Source of the DNA: Acidimicrobiia bacterium
GTDB taxonomy: Bacteria > Actinomycetota > Acidimicrobiia > IMCC26256 > PALSA-610
Assembly (NCBI GenBank): GCA_026002935.1
Contig: BPGH01000001.1
Location: 2,900,662 to 2,964,661 of the forward strand
Length of the DNA stretch: 64,000 nt
Reading direction: 5' to 3'
Shown here: positions 25,264 to 35,729 of the stretch, piece after piece
Position numbering within the stretch: position 1 is the stretch's first letter
Layout: each line of letters opens with the position of its first letter
The notes under the pieces: generated by a model
What the model was told of the DNA's origin: nothing
The model's input: only the letters and a program-made list of their open reading frames with translations
Database searches by the model: none
Translations under genes and position numbers: made by a program

Positions 25264-27905
25264 TCAGGCGGTCGTGCCCGGCCCGGCCGAGCCGAGCGCG
25301 GCGTGCGCCGCCGCGAGGCGCGCGAGCGGGACGCGGTAGGGCGAGCACGACACGTAGTCGAGGCCGACCTCGTGGCAGAACGCCACCGACGCGGGGTCAC
25401 CACCGTGCTCGCCGCAGATGCCGAGCTTCAGCCCCGCGCGCGTCGCACGGCCGCGCTCGACCCCCATCCGCACGAGCTGCCCCACCCCCTCGGCGTCGAG
25501 CGTCTCGAACGGGTTGGCCGGCAGCAGCTTCTGTCGAGGTACTCGGCCATGAACCGGCCCTCGATGTCGTCGCGGCTGAACCCGAACGTCATCTGGGTGA
25601 GGTCGTTGGTGCCGAACGAGAAGAACTCGGCCACCTCGGCGATCTCGCCCGCGGCGAGCGCGGCGCGCGGCGTCTCCACCATCGTGCCGACGAGGTACTC
25701 CACCTCGACGCCGCGCTCGGCCGTGACCGCGGCGGCCTCGTCGCGCACCCACGACTCGATCAGGGCGAGCTCGGCGCGGGTCGACGATCAGCGGGATCAT
25801 GATCTCGACGATCGGGTTGCCGCCGGCGGCCTTGCGGTCGCACGCCGCCCGCATGAGCGCGCGCACCTGCATCCGGTACAGGCCCGGCTTGATGATGCCG
25901 AGCCGGCAGCCGCGCGTGCCGAGCATCGGGTTCGACTCGCGCCACAGCGACGCGGCGTGGAGGAGCTTGCGCTCGTCGTCGGTGATCTCGCCGGTCGCCT
26001 CCTTGACGAGCAGCTCCTCGTGTCGGGCAGGAACTCGTGCAGCGGCGGGTCGAGCAGGCGGACGGTGACCGGGAGGCCGTCCATCGCCTCGAGGATCCCG
26101 CGGAAGTCCTCCTCCTGCTGGGCGCGCAGCTCCTCGAGCGCGCGCGCCTCCTCCTCGGGCGTCTCCGCGAGGATCATGCGCTGCACGATCGGCAGCCGGT
26201 CCGCCGAGGAACATGTGCTCGGTGCGGCACAGGCCGATCCCCTCCGCCCCGAACTCGCGGGCCTTGGTGGCGTCCTCGGGGAGGTCGGCGTTCGTGCGGA
26301 CCCGCAGCGTGCGGTACCCGTCCGCCCAGCCGAGGATCGTGGCGAAGTGCCCGGTCGGCTCGGGCGTCACGACCGGCACCTCGCCGACGACGATCTCGCC
26401 GGTGCTGCCCGAGATCGAGATGACGTCGCCCTCGCGCACGACCGTGCCGTCGACCTCGAACGCCTTCGCCTTCAGGTCGATCTTGAGGGCCTCGGCACCG
26501 CAGATCGCGGGCTTGCCCATCCCGCGCGCGACGACCGCGGCGTGCGAGACGAGCCCGCCGCGCGACGGTGAGGATCCCCTGCGCGGCGATCATGCCGTGG
26601 AGGTCGTCGGGGCGAGGTCTCGGGCCGGACGAGGATCACCCGCTCCCCCGCGGCCGCGCGGCGCCTCGGCGTCGTCGGCGGTGAAGAGACCTTGCCGACC
26701 GCCGCGCCCGGCGACGCGTTGAGGCCCTTCGCGAGCACCGTGTAGGAGGCCTTCGGGTCGAACTGCGGGTGCAGGAGCTGGTCGAGCTGCGCGGGCTGCA
26801 CGCGCAGCACCGCCTCGCGCCGGTCGATGAGTCCCTCCTCGCTCCATCTCCACCGCCATGCGCAGGGCCGCGGCCGCGGTGCGCTTGCCGACCCGGGTCT
26901 GCAGGATGAACAGGCGCCCCTGCTCGATCGTGAACTCGATGTCGCACATGTCGCGGTAGTGCGTTCTCGAGCAGCTTCATGCACGTCGAGCAGCTGCCGG
27001 TGGCACTCCGGGAAGTGCGCGCCCATCGCGTCGAGCGGCTCGGTGATGCGGATGCCCGCCACGACGTCCTCGCCCTGCGCGTTGGCGAGGAAGTCGCCGT
27101 ACGGCACGTTCTCCCCCGTGGAGGGGTTGCGCGTGAAGGCGACGCCCGTGCCGCGAGTCGTCGCCCTTGTTGCCGAACACCATCGTCTGGACGTTGACCG
27201 CGGTCCCGAGGTCGTCGGGGATGCCCTCGAGCCTGCGGTAGTCGCGAGCGCGCCGACCGTTCCACGAGCGGAACACGGCCTCGATCGCGTAGCGGAGCTG
27301 CTCGGACGGGTCCGTCGGGAAGTCGACGCCGGCCTCCCGCTCACGATGCCCTTGAACGTCTCCACCAGCCCGGCGAGGTCCTCCGCCGAGAGCTCGGTCT
27401 CGTTCTTCACGCCCCTGTGCTCGACGAGGTCGTGCAGCGCCTCCTCGAACGCGTCGCCCGGCACGTCGAGGACGATCTTCCCGAACATCTGCACGAAGCG
27501 GCGGTACGAGTCGTAGGCGAAGCGCTCGTTGGCGGTCTGCTTCGCGAGGCCCTTCACGGAGTCGTCGTTGAGGCCGAGGTTGAGGACGGTGTCCATCATC
27601 CCGGGCATCGAGAACGGGGCGCCCGACCGCACCGACACGAGCAGCGGGTCGACGGCGTCGCCGAGCCGCTTGCCCATCTTCTCCTCGAGCGCCGCGCGGG
27701 CCGCGGCCACCTCGTCCATCAGGCCGTCGGGGAGACGGTTGCCGGCCGCCATGTACGCCTTGCACGCGTCGGTCGTGATCGTGAACCCGGGCGGCACCGG
27801 CAGCCCGAGGTTGGTCATCTCGGCGAGGTTCGCGCCCTTGCCGCCGAGCAGGTACTTCTGCTCCTTCGAACCTTCCTCGAACGCGTACACGTACTTGGTG
27901 GCCAT
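25264..27905 (-). CDS. ppdK: Pyruvate, phosphate dikinase (frame broken by about nine indels)
   Basis: PPDK interconverts pyruvate, ATP and phosphate with PEP, AMP and pyrophosphate. The N-terminal nucleotide-binding domain is clear ([42 protein letters not shown]). Central fragments include [24 protein letters not shown], and the C-terminal PEP-binding barrel has [17 protein letters not shown] and [13 protein letters not shown]. Frame changes occur near 27340, 27155, 26965, 26842, 26690, 26610, 26205, 26020, 25785 and 25535. The 2642-base span fits the family length of about 880 residues. The ATG at 27905 follows GGAGG by six bases. Errors in the consensus are the likely cause, though loss of function cannot be formally excluded. 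Confidence 0.9.
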
Positions 27906-27935
27906 CACGTTCCTCCAACGGCGGTCGCCGGCAGC

Positions 27936-29057
27936 TTAGGCATCGACGACCAGGGTCTTCGCGGTGCGGTCGTGCAGGCCCTGCTGGTTGGGGTTGCGCA
28001 TCCAGCCGAGCACCACGACGAGCACGATCGCGGCCGACAGCACCTGCAGGACGAGGTACAGCACGTTCGCGCCGACCACGATCAGGCCGTAGCGCTTGAA
28101 CGCACCACCCCAGCCGAGCGGCGAACCGTCCAGGCGGACGACGCGCACCTTCATGAGCGCCTTGCCGAGGGTCTGGCCGGTCAGGGCACTCGGCACCACG
28201 AGGTACAGGAGGCCCAGGACGAAGAAACCCTCGATGATCGCGAGCCGGGTCCCGAACAGGCCGCTGTTGACGTCGAGGTAGCACTCCTCCAGGCGCTCGC
28301 GCACCGTCGGCGCGCCCTCGTCGTCGTCCGGGTCGACCTCGGTGTCGTGGCCCCCGGCGTCGCACTCGTCGACGAGCGCGCCGGCGTCCTCCTCGCGCGC
28401 GGTGAGCGCCGCCGCGGCGTCCTCCTCCGCGGCGCGGGCGTCCTCGAGCGCCGCCTCCGCCGCCTCGACGTCGCCGTCGGCCTCCTGCGCGTCCTCGAGC
28501 GCCTGCTCGGCGTCACGGCGCTCGTCACGCGCGTCGTCGCGCGCCTGCTCGAGGTCGTCGAGCTCCGCGATCTCGTCGGCGAGCCGCTCGGTGAGGTCGA
28601 CCTCGTCGGGGCTGGTCGCGTCGAGGATCGCCGGCATCGCGAAGAAGAACGTGCCGACGAACAGCACGAACAGCACCGCGAGGTCGATGATCATCGCGAC
28701 GAGGCGGCGCCGGGGCTGCGGCCAGCTCGCGCCCGGTGGCAGCTCGACCGTCGGCTGCGGGGGCGGGGCGGTGCGGTCGGGCGGCTGGAACAGGCCCCGG
28801 CGGCGCGGCGCCGCCGGCGGCGGGGCGGCCGCGCCGTCGCGTTCGAGCGTGCCGTCGAGCGCGGCCTGCGCGCGCTGCTCGTCGTAGCGGCCCCGCTGGT
28901 AGGGGTCGGAGAGCACGTTCCACGCCCGGTTGAGGCGGGCCACCTGCTCCTTGTCACCCGCCGCGTCGAACGCCGCCTTCTTCTCGCGGTACGCGGTGCG
29001 GATCTCCTCGGTCTCCGCGTCCGCCTGGACCCCGAGGAGCCCGTAGTAGTCGTCCAT
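27936..29057 (-). CDS. J-domain-like/RDD membrane fusion protein with coiled-coil insertion
   Basis: 373 residues in an unusual order: an N-terminal DnaJ-like segment (1-60, MDDYYGLLGVQADAE...LNRAWNVLSDPYQRGRYD), a Pro-rich linker, then an RDD-family membrane domain (RRRLVAMIIDL, helices about 119-141, 272-290, 323-350, with GQTLGKALMKVRVVR). The HPD motif needed to activate DnaK is absent (REKKAAFDAAGD). Between helices 1 and 2 lies a highly charged Glu/Asp/Ala coiled coil (about 152-228) flanked by Cys232 and Cys259, probably outside the membrane. It stands between glyS and ppdK with short gaps. Function unknown. Confidence 0.75.
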   Translation of the reverse strand: MDDYYGLLGVQADAETEEIRTAYREKKAAFDAAGDKEQVARLNRAWNVLSDPYQRGRYDEQRAQAALDGTLERDGAAAPPPAAPRRRGLFQPPDRTAPPPQPTVELPPGASWPQPRRRLVAMIIDLAVLFVLFVGTFFFAMPAILDATSPDEVDLTERLADEIAELDDLEQARDDARDERRDAEQALEDAQEADGDVEAAEAALEDARAAEEDAAAALTAREEDAGALVDECDAGGHDTEVDPDDDEGAPTVRERLEECYLDVNSGLFGTRLAIIEGFFVLGLLYLVVPSALTGQTLGKALMKVRVVRLDGSPLGWGGAFKRYGLIVVGANVLYLVLQVLSAAIVLVVVLGWMRNPNQQGLHDRTAKTLVVDA

Positions 29058-29067
29058 TCGCGGCCCT

Positions 29068-30391
<1,324 letters not shown>

Positions 30392-30407
30392 GGAGTGCCC
30401 AAATTAC

Positions 30408-31160
30408 CTAGAGGAGGGCGGCCGACCGGAGCCGACGCTCCACGTGGTGCTCCAGCGCCCGGACCGCGAGCTGCTCGACCTCGTGCACCGCGGGGCCCGG
30501 CGGCTCCGCCAACGCGGCGTTCAACCCCCCGCCGAGGATGCGGCCGAGCAGCGCGAGCGCGCCCGGGGAGCACGGGCGGCCACCGCCCCGGGCGCACGAC
30601 CGGCACACCGTGCCCCCTTCGTCGAGGTCGAACGCGACGAGCGCCCGGGGGTCGGCGCCGTCGTCGGGACCCGGTTCGGGTGCGGGCGTGCCGCAGCGGG
30701 CGCACGCGTCGAGCAGCGGGTGGAACCCCTCGAGCGAGCACAGCTTCCAGAAGAACGCGGGGGTCACGACCGGGCTGCGCCGCTGCGCGAGCGTGCGCAG
30801 CGCGCCGGTCAGCATCCGGTACAGCGCCGGGGCCGGCTCCCGCTCCGGCGCGACCTGGTCGACCGCCTCCAGCATCGGGACGGCCCGGGTGAGCAGCCCG
30901 TAGTCCTCGCGCAGGACGCGGTGCGCCTCGATCGTCTCGACCTGGGTCACGACGTCGAGCTCGCGGCCGCGGTGACACTGCAGCGCGACCCGGCTCGCGG
31001 GCTCGAGGCGGGCGCCGAACTTCGAGGTGGTCTTGCGGATGCCCTTCGCGACCGCCCGGACGCGGCCGTGGCCCTGCGTGAGGAGCGTCACGATGCGATC
31101 GGCCTCACCGAGCTTGATCGTGCGCAGCACGACCCCCTCGTCCCGGTAGAGGCGCGACAT
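30408..31160 (-). CDS. recO: DNA repair protein RecO
   Basis: 250 residues of the RecO family, which loads RecA with RecR onto SSB-coated DNA. The N-terminal OB-fold reads YRDEGVVLRTIKLGEADRIVTLLT; the C-terminal part has a zinc motif CARCG...CRSC. The ATG at 31160 has no Shine-Dalgarno, but TACACT lies 8 bases upstream, so a leaderless start is likely. It lies between uppS and glyS on the same strand, a common actinobacterial order. Confidence 0.93.
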   Translation of the reverse strand: MSRLYRDEGVVLRTIKLGEADRIVTLLTQGHGRVRAVAKGIRKTTSKFGARLEPASRVALQCHRGRELDVVTQVETIEAHRVLREDYGLLTRAVPMLEAVDQVAPEREPAPALYRMLTGALRTLAQRRSPVVTPAFFWKLCSLEGFHPLLDACARCGTPAPEPGPDDGADPRALVAFDLDEGGTVCRSCARGGGRPCSPGALALLGRILGGGLNAALAEPPGPAVHEVEQLAVRALEHHVERRLRSAALL

Positions 31161-31168
31161 ATGACACC

Positions 31169-31174
31169 AGTGTA
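31169..31174 (-). promoter_or_regulatory. -10 box (TACACT) for recO
   Basis: TACACT then 8 bases then the recO ATG; fits the leaderless-promoter spacing found repeatedly in this window. Confidence 0.45.
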
Positions 31175-31280
31175 ATTCCGTCGCCGCGGGCCCGCCCCGG
31201 CACCCGGACCGGTCGCCGCGCACCCACCAACGGCGCACGCGGGGACGGCCCCCACGCCGGTACGGCACCGGCGGCCCGGG

Positions 31281-32000
31281 TCAGACCGCGCCGAAGCGGC
31301 GCTCGCGCTTCTGGTACTCGGCGATCGCGTCGAACAGGTGCTCGCGCCGGAAGTCCGGCCACAGCACGTCGGAGAAGACCAGCTCCGAGTAGGCGAGCTG
31401 CCACAGCAGGAAGTTCGAGATCCGGTACTCGCCGGACGTGCGCACGAGCAGGTCGGGATCGGGCATGTCGGGGGCGTAGAGGTGTCGGTGCAGCACGCGC
31501 TCGTCGACGCGCTCGGGGTCGAGCCGGCCCGCGGCCACCTCGCGCGCGATCGCCCGCGCCGCGTCGGCGAGCTCCGCGCGGCCGCCGTAGTTGAAGGCGA
31601 ACGCGAGCGTCATCGTCGTGTTGCGGCGCGTGAGCGCCTCGGTCTCCTCGATCCGCCGGCGGACGCGCGCCGGGACCCGCCCGCCGCGCCGGCCGAGGAA
31701 CCGGACGCGCACGCCGCGCTCGTGCAGCTCGTCGCGCCGGGCCTCCAGCAGCCGCTCGTTGAAGTTCATGAGGAAGCGGACCTCGTCGAGCGGCCGCCGC
31801 CAGTTCTCGGTGGAGAACGCGAACACGGTGAGCCATGCGAGGCCGATGTCGAGTGCGCCCTCGACCGTGTCGAACAGCGCCTCCTCGCCGGCCGCGTGGC
31901 CCTCGGTGCGCCGCAGCCCGCGCCGCTGCGCCCAACGCCCGTTGCCGTCCATGATCACGGCGACGTGGCGGGGCATCCGGTCGGGGTCGAGATGGACCAC
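31281..32000 (-). CDS. uppS: Undecaprenyl (polyprenyl) diphosphate synthase
   Basis: 239-residue cis-prenyltransferase that makes the lipid carrier for cell-wall synthesis. Signature blocks: catalytic Asp in VAVIMDGNGRWAQ (about 16), FAFSTENWRRP, and the C-terminal RTSGEYRISNFLLWQ followed by YSE. I chose GTG 32000 because TACGGT is 6 bases upstream, giving a leaderless start. The internal ATG at 31976 would remove eight residues. It is divergent from the lipid-kinase gene 97 bases away. Confidence 0.94.
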   Translation of the reverse strand: MVHLDPDRMPRHVAVIMDGNGRWAQRRGLRRTEGHAAGEEALFDTVEGALDIGLAWLTVFAFSTENWRRPLDEVRFLMNFNERLLEARRDELHERGVRVRFLGRRGGRVPARVRRRIEETEALTRRNTTMTLAFAFNYGGRAELADAARAIAREVAAGRLDPERVDERVLHRHLYAPDMPDPDLLVRTSGEYRISNFLLWQLAYSELVFSDVLWPDFRREHLFDAIAEYQKRERRFGAV

Positions 32001-32006
32001 GACCGG

Positions 32007-32012
32007 ACCGTA
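32007..32012 (-). promoter_or_regulatory. -10 box (TACGGT) for uppS
   Basis: TACGGT lies 6 bases before the uppS GTG. The divergent promoter for the lipid kinase is within 55 bases, so both polymerases share this gap. Confidence 0.4.
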
Positions 32013-32061
32013 CCCCCGCGGCGGGCCGGCGGCGGCTGCCCGCGGCGATCTCCACGGAACC

Positions 32062-32089
32062 TTCACGGCGCGCGGGCGCGCACTAGCGT
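32062..32089 (+). promoter_or_regulatory. Promoter of the lipid-kinase gene
   Basis: A -35-like TTCACG (32062-32067), a 16-base spacer and -10 TAGCGT (32084-32089) precede the GTG at 32098 by 8 bases, predicting a leaderless mRNA. Confidence 0.55.
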
Positions 32090-32097
32090 TGCCGCCC

Positions 32098-32970
32098 GTG
32101 CCGTGGACCGTGGTGGTGAACCCCGCCGCCGGGCGCGGCCGCACGTCCCGCATGCTCGACGCGATCCGCGCCGCGGCGCACGCCGCCGGGGCCGGCTGCG
32201 AGGTGTCGCCCGCCCCCGGCGCGCCGACCGGGCTGGCCCGGTCGGCGGCGGGGGCGGGGCACGACCTCGTGGCCTGCGGCGGCGACGGCCTCGTCGCGGA
32301 GGTCGCCGCGGTCGCGGCCGACACGGGCCGGCGGCTCGCGATCGTGCCGACCGGCGCGGGCAACGACTTCGCGCGGACGCTGGGCTACGACGTGCGGCGG
32401 CCGCTCCGGGCGTTCGACGTGCTCGCGCGCGGGCGCGACCGGGTCGTCGACCTCGGCCGGGTCGAGGGCCGCTGGTACACGTGCGTGACCGCGTCCGGGT
32501 TCGACGCGGAGGCGAACCGGTGGGCGAACACCGTCACACGGCTGTCGGGGACGGGCCTGTACGTCGCCGCCGTGCTGCGCACGCTCGCCGTGTACCGGCC
32601 GCACCCGTTCCGGCTGACCGTCGACGGCGAGGCGCACGAGGTGCGCGCGTGGCTCGTCGCCGTCGGCAACGGGCCGGCCTACGCGGGCGGGATGCGCATC
32701 ACCCCGGCCGCCCGCATGGACGACGGGCTGCTCGACGTCACGGTGGTGGGCGCACTGAACCGGGCCCGGTTCCTGTGGGCGTTCCCCCGGGTGTTCCGCG
32801 GCACCCACGTCACCCACCCGGCCGTGCGGACGCTGCGCGGCCGGCGCGTGCGGCTCGAGTCGCTCGACCCGGCGGCCCCCATGGACGTGTACGCCGACGG
32901 CGAGCGCGTCGGCCCCCTCCCCGCGACGATGGAGGCGGTGCCCGCCGCGCTGACGGTGCGCGTGCCCTGA
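32098..32970 (+). CDS. Diacylglycerol kinase-like lipid kinase
   Basis: 290 residues of the DAGK/LCB5 (YegS-like) family, phosphorylating diacylglycerol or a related lipid with ATP. Motifs: VVNPAAGRGR at the N-terminus, the nucleotide-binding CGGDGLVAEV (about 61), PTGAGNDFAR (about 84) and a C-terminal beta-sandwich with YAGGMRITPAARMDDGLLDV. The GTG start is leaderless-like. Its stop is convergent with the cupredoxin gene, whose restored stop is 17 bases away. Confidence 0.9.
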   Translation: MPWTVVVNPAAGRGRTSRMLDAIRAAAHAAGAGCEVSPAPGAPTGLARSAAGAGHDLVACGGDGLVAEVAAVAADTGRRLAIVPTGAGNDFARTLGYDVRRPLRAFDVLARGRDRVVDLGRVEGRWYTCVTASGFDAEANRWANTVTRLSGTGLYVAAVLRTLAVYRPHPFRLTVDGEAHEVRAWLVAVGNGPAYAGGMRITPAARMDDGLLDVTVVGALNRARFLWAFPRVFRGTHVTHPAVRTLRGRRVRLESLDPAAPMDVYADGERVGPLPATMEAVPAALTVRVP

Positions 32971-32986
32971 GCCGCCGCCCTCGCCC

Positions 32987-33794
32987 CTACGGCGCCGGGG
33001 CCTCGCCGCCGCCCTCGCCCCCCGGCGCCGCCCTCGCCGCCCCCGGCCTCGCCGGCGGCGGCCTCGGCCTCGGCCAGCGTGACCGGGTCACCGGCCGCGG
33101 TGACGACGCCCTCCATCCCGGCGGCGCGGTGGCCGGGCACCGAGCAGTAGAAGACGTACTCGCCGGGCTCGCCGAAGAAGGCCCGCGCGGTGTCGGTGTC
33201 GCCCGGGTTCTGGACCTCGAGGCCCGCGAACTCGGTGCCCGGCGTCTCGAACACGAAGGTGTGCTGGCCGTTCACGTTGTTCAGCGTGATGCGGACGATG
33301 CCGGTCTGCGTCTCGACCGTCGCCGGGTCGAAGAAGAAGTTGTCGGACCGGAACTCGAGCTCGGCCGCGGCCGGGCCCTCGGGCGGCAGGCCCGCACCCA
33401 CCTCCTCCTCCGGCTCGGCGTGCCCGAGCGAGAGCCACCCGCCCATCAGCACCGCGAAGACGAACGCACCGGTCACGAGCGCGAGCGACGACGAGCGCAT
33501 CCGCGGCGCGGCGGACAGCACCGTGGCCCCCACGAGGATCACGACGGTGATGAGCGTGCCGACCACCACCGGCACGTTGCCGTGCTCGGCGAGGAAGATC
33601 CGCGACACGTTCAGCACGAACATCACCAGGCCGGCCACCACGAGCACCGGCAGCAGCACCGGCACCAGGTAGCGGTCGACGGCGGGACGGTCCCAGAAGC
33701 GGACGGGCTCCGGCGCGGGCGGGGCGGCCGCGGCCTCCTCTCCCCCGGCCGCCTCGGGCGCCGCCTCGTCGCGCTCGGTCGTGTCGGTCGTCAT
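32987..33794 (-). CDS. Membrane-anchored cupredoxin of the oxidase operon (one frameshift at the C-terminus)
   Basis: About 268 residues: three transmembrane helices (about 43-125) and a periplasm-facing cupredoxin domain. Type 1 copper ligands are visible as His in NGQHTFVFE and Cys/His/Met in YVFYCSVPGHRAAGMEG. As given, an extra C in the six-C run near 33020 carries the frame over the lipid-kinase gene to 32679. Removing it gives a Gly/Glu tail ending in EAPAP and a TAG at 32987, and exactly 269 codons. The ATG overlaps the ctaG stop (ATGA). A role in electron delivery or copper handling for the oxidase is inferred. Confidence 0.8.
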
Positions 33795-34657
33795 CGGTGC
33801 GGCAACTCCATCAGCTCACGGTCGAGGGCACGCGGGACCCGGCGCGACGCCGTGCCGACCTCCTCCGCGTTGTACCACCGGAAGAAGACGATAGCGATGA
33901 TCACCCACAGCACGAAGCCCGCCGCGATCTTCATCACGAGCCCCGCGATCCGCATGTCCTCCAACACGGACACGCCGTCGTACAGGCGCGGCACCCCCTC
34001 GTAGAAGCGGTACAGCGGCCGGTCGCCGAACGTCAGGAACGACGCGGGGATCGTCGGCACGATCGCCTGCAGGAACAGGAACAGCATCTGCACCAGCGGC
34101 TGGAAGCGCGGCACCTCGGGCAGCGGGCTCGCGAGCGGCATCCACACGATCAGCGACGACACGAGGATCAGGGCGTGGATCGCGAAGTGGACCAGGCCGT
34201 TGTTCAGCGCGGCGTCGACGACCGCGGGGACATGGGTGAACACGACGACGGCGTTGAACAGGACGGTCGCGGCGAAGAAGCGCGACGCGAACCGCACGGA
34301 CCGCAGCAGCGCCGGCGGCCGCAGCAGCGCCCGCGCCATCCAGGTTGGGGTGCCGAGCAGCAGCAGCGGCGCCGCGACGATCGAGTAGACGAGGTGCTGC
34401 ACCATGTGCACCGAGAACAGGTAGCCCTCGCCGAGGTCGTGGACCGGCCAGTCGGAGGCGACGAGCAGCGCGACCAGGCCCGCCGTGAAGCACGTGACCT
34501 GCAGCGGGGTCACCACCGCCGTGCCCGGCGTCGCGAGCCGCGGCCCGACCCGGGCGACGGCGATCCAGTACCCGGCCGCCAGCAGGCCGACGAGCAGCCA
34601 CACGTCCGGGTGGGGCTCGTAGGCCGGGAACGGGACCGCGGCGGGCATCACGGTCAC
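33791..34657 (-). CDS. ctaG: CtaG-type cytochrome c oxidase assembly protein (caa3 family)
   Basis: 288-residue multi-spanning protein of the caa3_CtaG family, needed for assembly of the oxidase, probably for copper insertion. About seven hydrophobic helices and conserved His residues: VHMVQHLVYSIVAAPLLLLG, FTHVPAVVD and LVHFAIHALI. The start is a GTG immediately after the subunit IV stop. Member of the coxBAC cluster. Confidence 0.88.
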   Translation of the reverse strand: MTVMPAAVPFPAYEPHPDVWLLVGLLAAGYWIAVARVGPRLATPGTAVVTPLQVTCFTAGLVALLVASDWPVHDLGEGYLFSVHMVQHLVYSIVAAPLLLLGTPTWMARALLRPPALLRSVRFASRFFAATVLFNAVVVFTHVPAVVDAALNNGLVHFAIHALILVSSLIVWMPLASPLPEVPRFQPLVQMLFLFLQAIVPTIPASFLTFGDRPLYRFYEGVPRLYDGVSVLEDMRIAGLVMKIAAGFVLWVIIAIVFFRWYNAEEVGTASRRVPRALDRELMELPHR

Positions 34658-34661
34658 GGGC

Positions 34662-35042
34662 TCACGCCAGGACGGTGCTCGCGAAGGTCAGCATCACGAC
34701 GCCGTAGACGATCATCGCCCCCACGAGACCGACGACGAAGATCCGGCGGAAGAACGGTGCGTCCATCCGCATGTGCATGTACCACGCGGCGACGAGGAAG
34801 AACTTCAGCGTCGCGAGCACCGCGAGCAGCACGATGAGCAGGTTGTTGCTCACGTCGCCCTCGAGGTAGTACAGGCCCACCTCCAGCGCGGTGAGGATCG
34901 AGAGCACCACCGCGATCACCACGTACTGGCGCGGACCTGGGTGCGCGTGCTCGTCGGCGCGCTCCACCACGTCCGCGGCGGGCACGGCGGGCGTCGCCGG
35001 CGTGGCCTCCACGAGGTCGGTGCCGCTTCCCTGATCGCTCAT
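34662..35042 (-). CDS. Cytochrome c oxidase subunit IV family protein
   Basis: 126 residues with an N-terminal soluble tail and three transmembrane helices: YVVIAVVLSILTALEVGLYYL, LLIVLLAVLATLKFFLVAAWYMHMRMD and FVVGLVGAMIVYGVVMLTF. The KFFLVAAWYMHMR pattern is typical of the small subunit IV (COX4_pro/CtaF-like) in haem-copper oxidases. It is located between coxC and ctaG. Confidence 0.85.
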   Translation of the reverse strand: MSDQGSGTDLVEATPATPAVPAADVVERADEHAHPGPRQYVVIAVVLSILTALEVGLYYLEGDVSNNLLIVLLAVLATLKFFLVAAWYMHMRMDAPFFRRIFVVGLVGAMIVYGVVMLTFASTVLA

Positions 35043-35065
35043 CGTGTCGCCGTCCTCGGTGGTCC

Positions 35066-35729
35066 TCAGTGCTGCGGGACGAGGTAGATCGCCGTGAAGA
35101 TGACAATCCACACGATGTCGACGAAGTGCCAGTAGAGCCCCGCGATCTCGACGGCCTCCGCGTGCTCCTGGTGGAGCTTGCCCTGCATCGACCGGCCCCA
35201 CAGCGTCAGCAGCCAGACGATGCCCACCGTCACGTGCGCGCCGTGCAGCCCGGTGAGCGTGAAGAACGTCGTGCCGAACAGGTTCGTCGACAGGCTGAGC
35301 CCTTCCCGGTAGAACTCGGTGAACTCGAACACCTGGCCGCCGATGAACACCATCCCGAACAGCGCGGTGGCCATGAGCCAGATGCGCAGGCGCCGCTCGT
35401 CGCCGCGCTGGATCGCGGCCAGCGCGAGCACCATCGACAGCGAGCTCATGAGGAGCACGAACGACGTCACCGACGTGAAGGGGATGTCGAACAGCTCCGA
35501 CGGGGTCGGCCCGCCCAGGAAGTCGGCGTCGCGGCCCCGGTACAGGAAGTACGTCGCGATGAAGGCACCGAAGAACAGCGCCTCCGACGCGAGGAACGAC
35601 CCAGATGCCGAGCTTCGCGTTGCTGACGCCCGTGTTCGTCGCGTGGGCCGCGTGCGCGCCGGCGTGACCGTGCGCGCCCGCCCGCTCGACCGCGCCCGCT
35701 CCCCCCGCGGGGACGACCGCCTGCGCCAT
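35066..35729 (-). CDS. coxC: Cytochrome c oxidase subunit III (one frameshift)
   Basis: CoxC, about 220 residues after correction. N-terminal part: MAQAVVPAG...GVSNAKLGIWV. After one extra base near 35603 the frame resumes as FLASEALFFGAFIATYFLYRG, then SLSMVLALAAI, FTLTGLHGAHVTVGI and the terminal GLYWHFVDIVWIVIFTAIYL. Span minus one base is 221 codons. The ATG shares one base with the coxA stop (TGATG). A consensus error is likely because oxidase function needs the subunit. Confidence 0.92.

Noticed and set aside
32679..33794. Cupredoxin reading on for 290 bases over the lipid-kinase gene
   Set aside because: The extension is Arg/Pro-rich shadow sequence; removing one C from a six-C run gives a sensible end at 32987 and a whole codon number.
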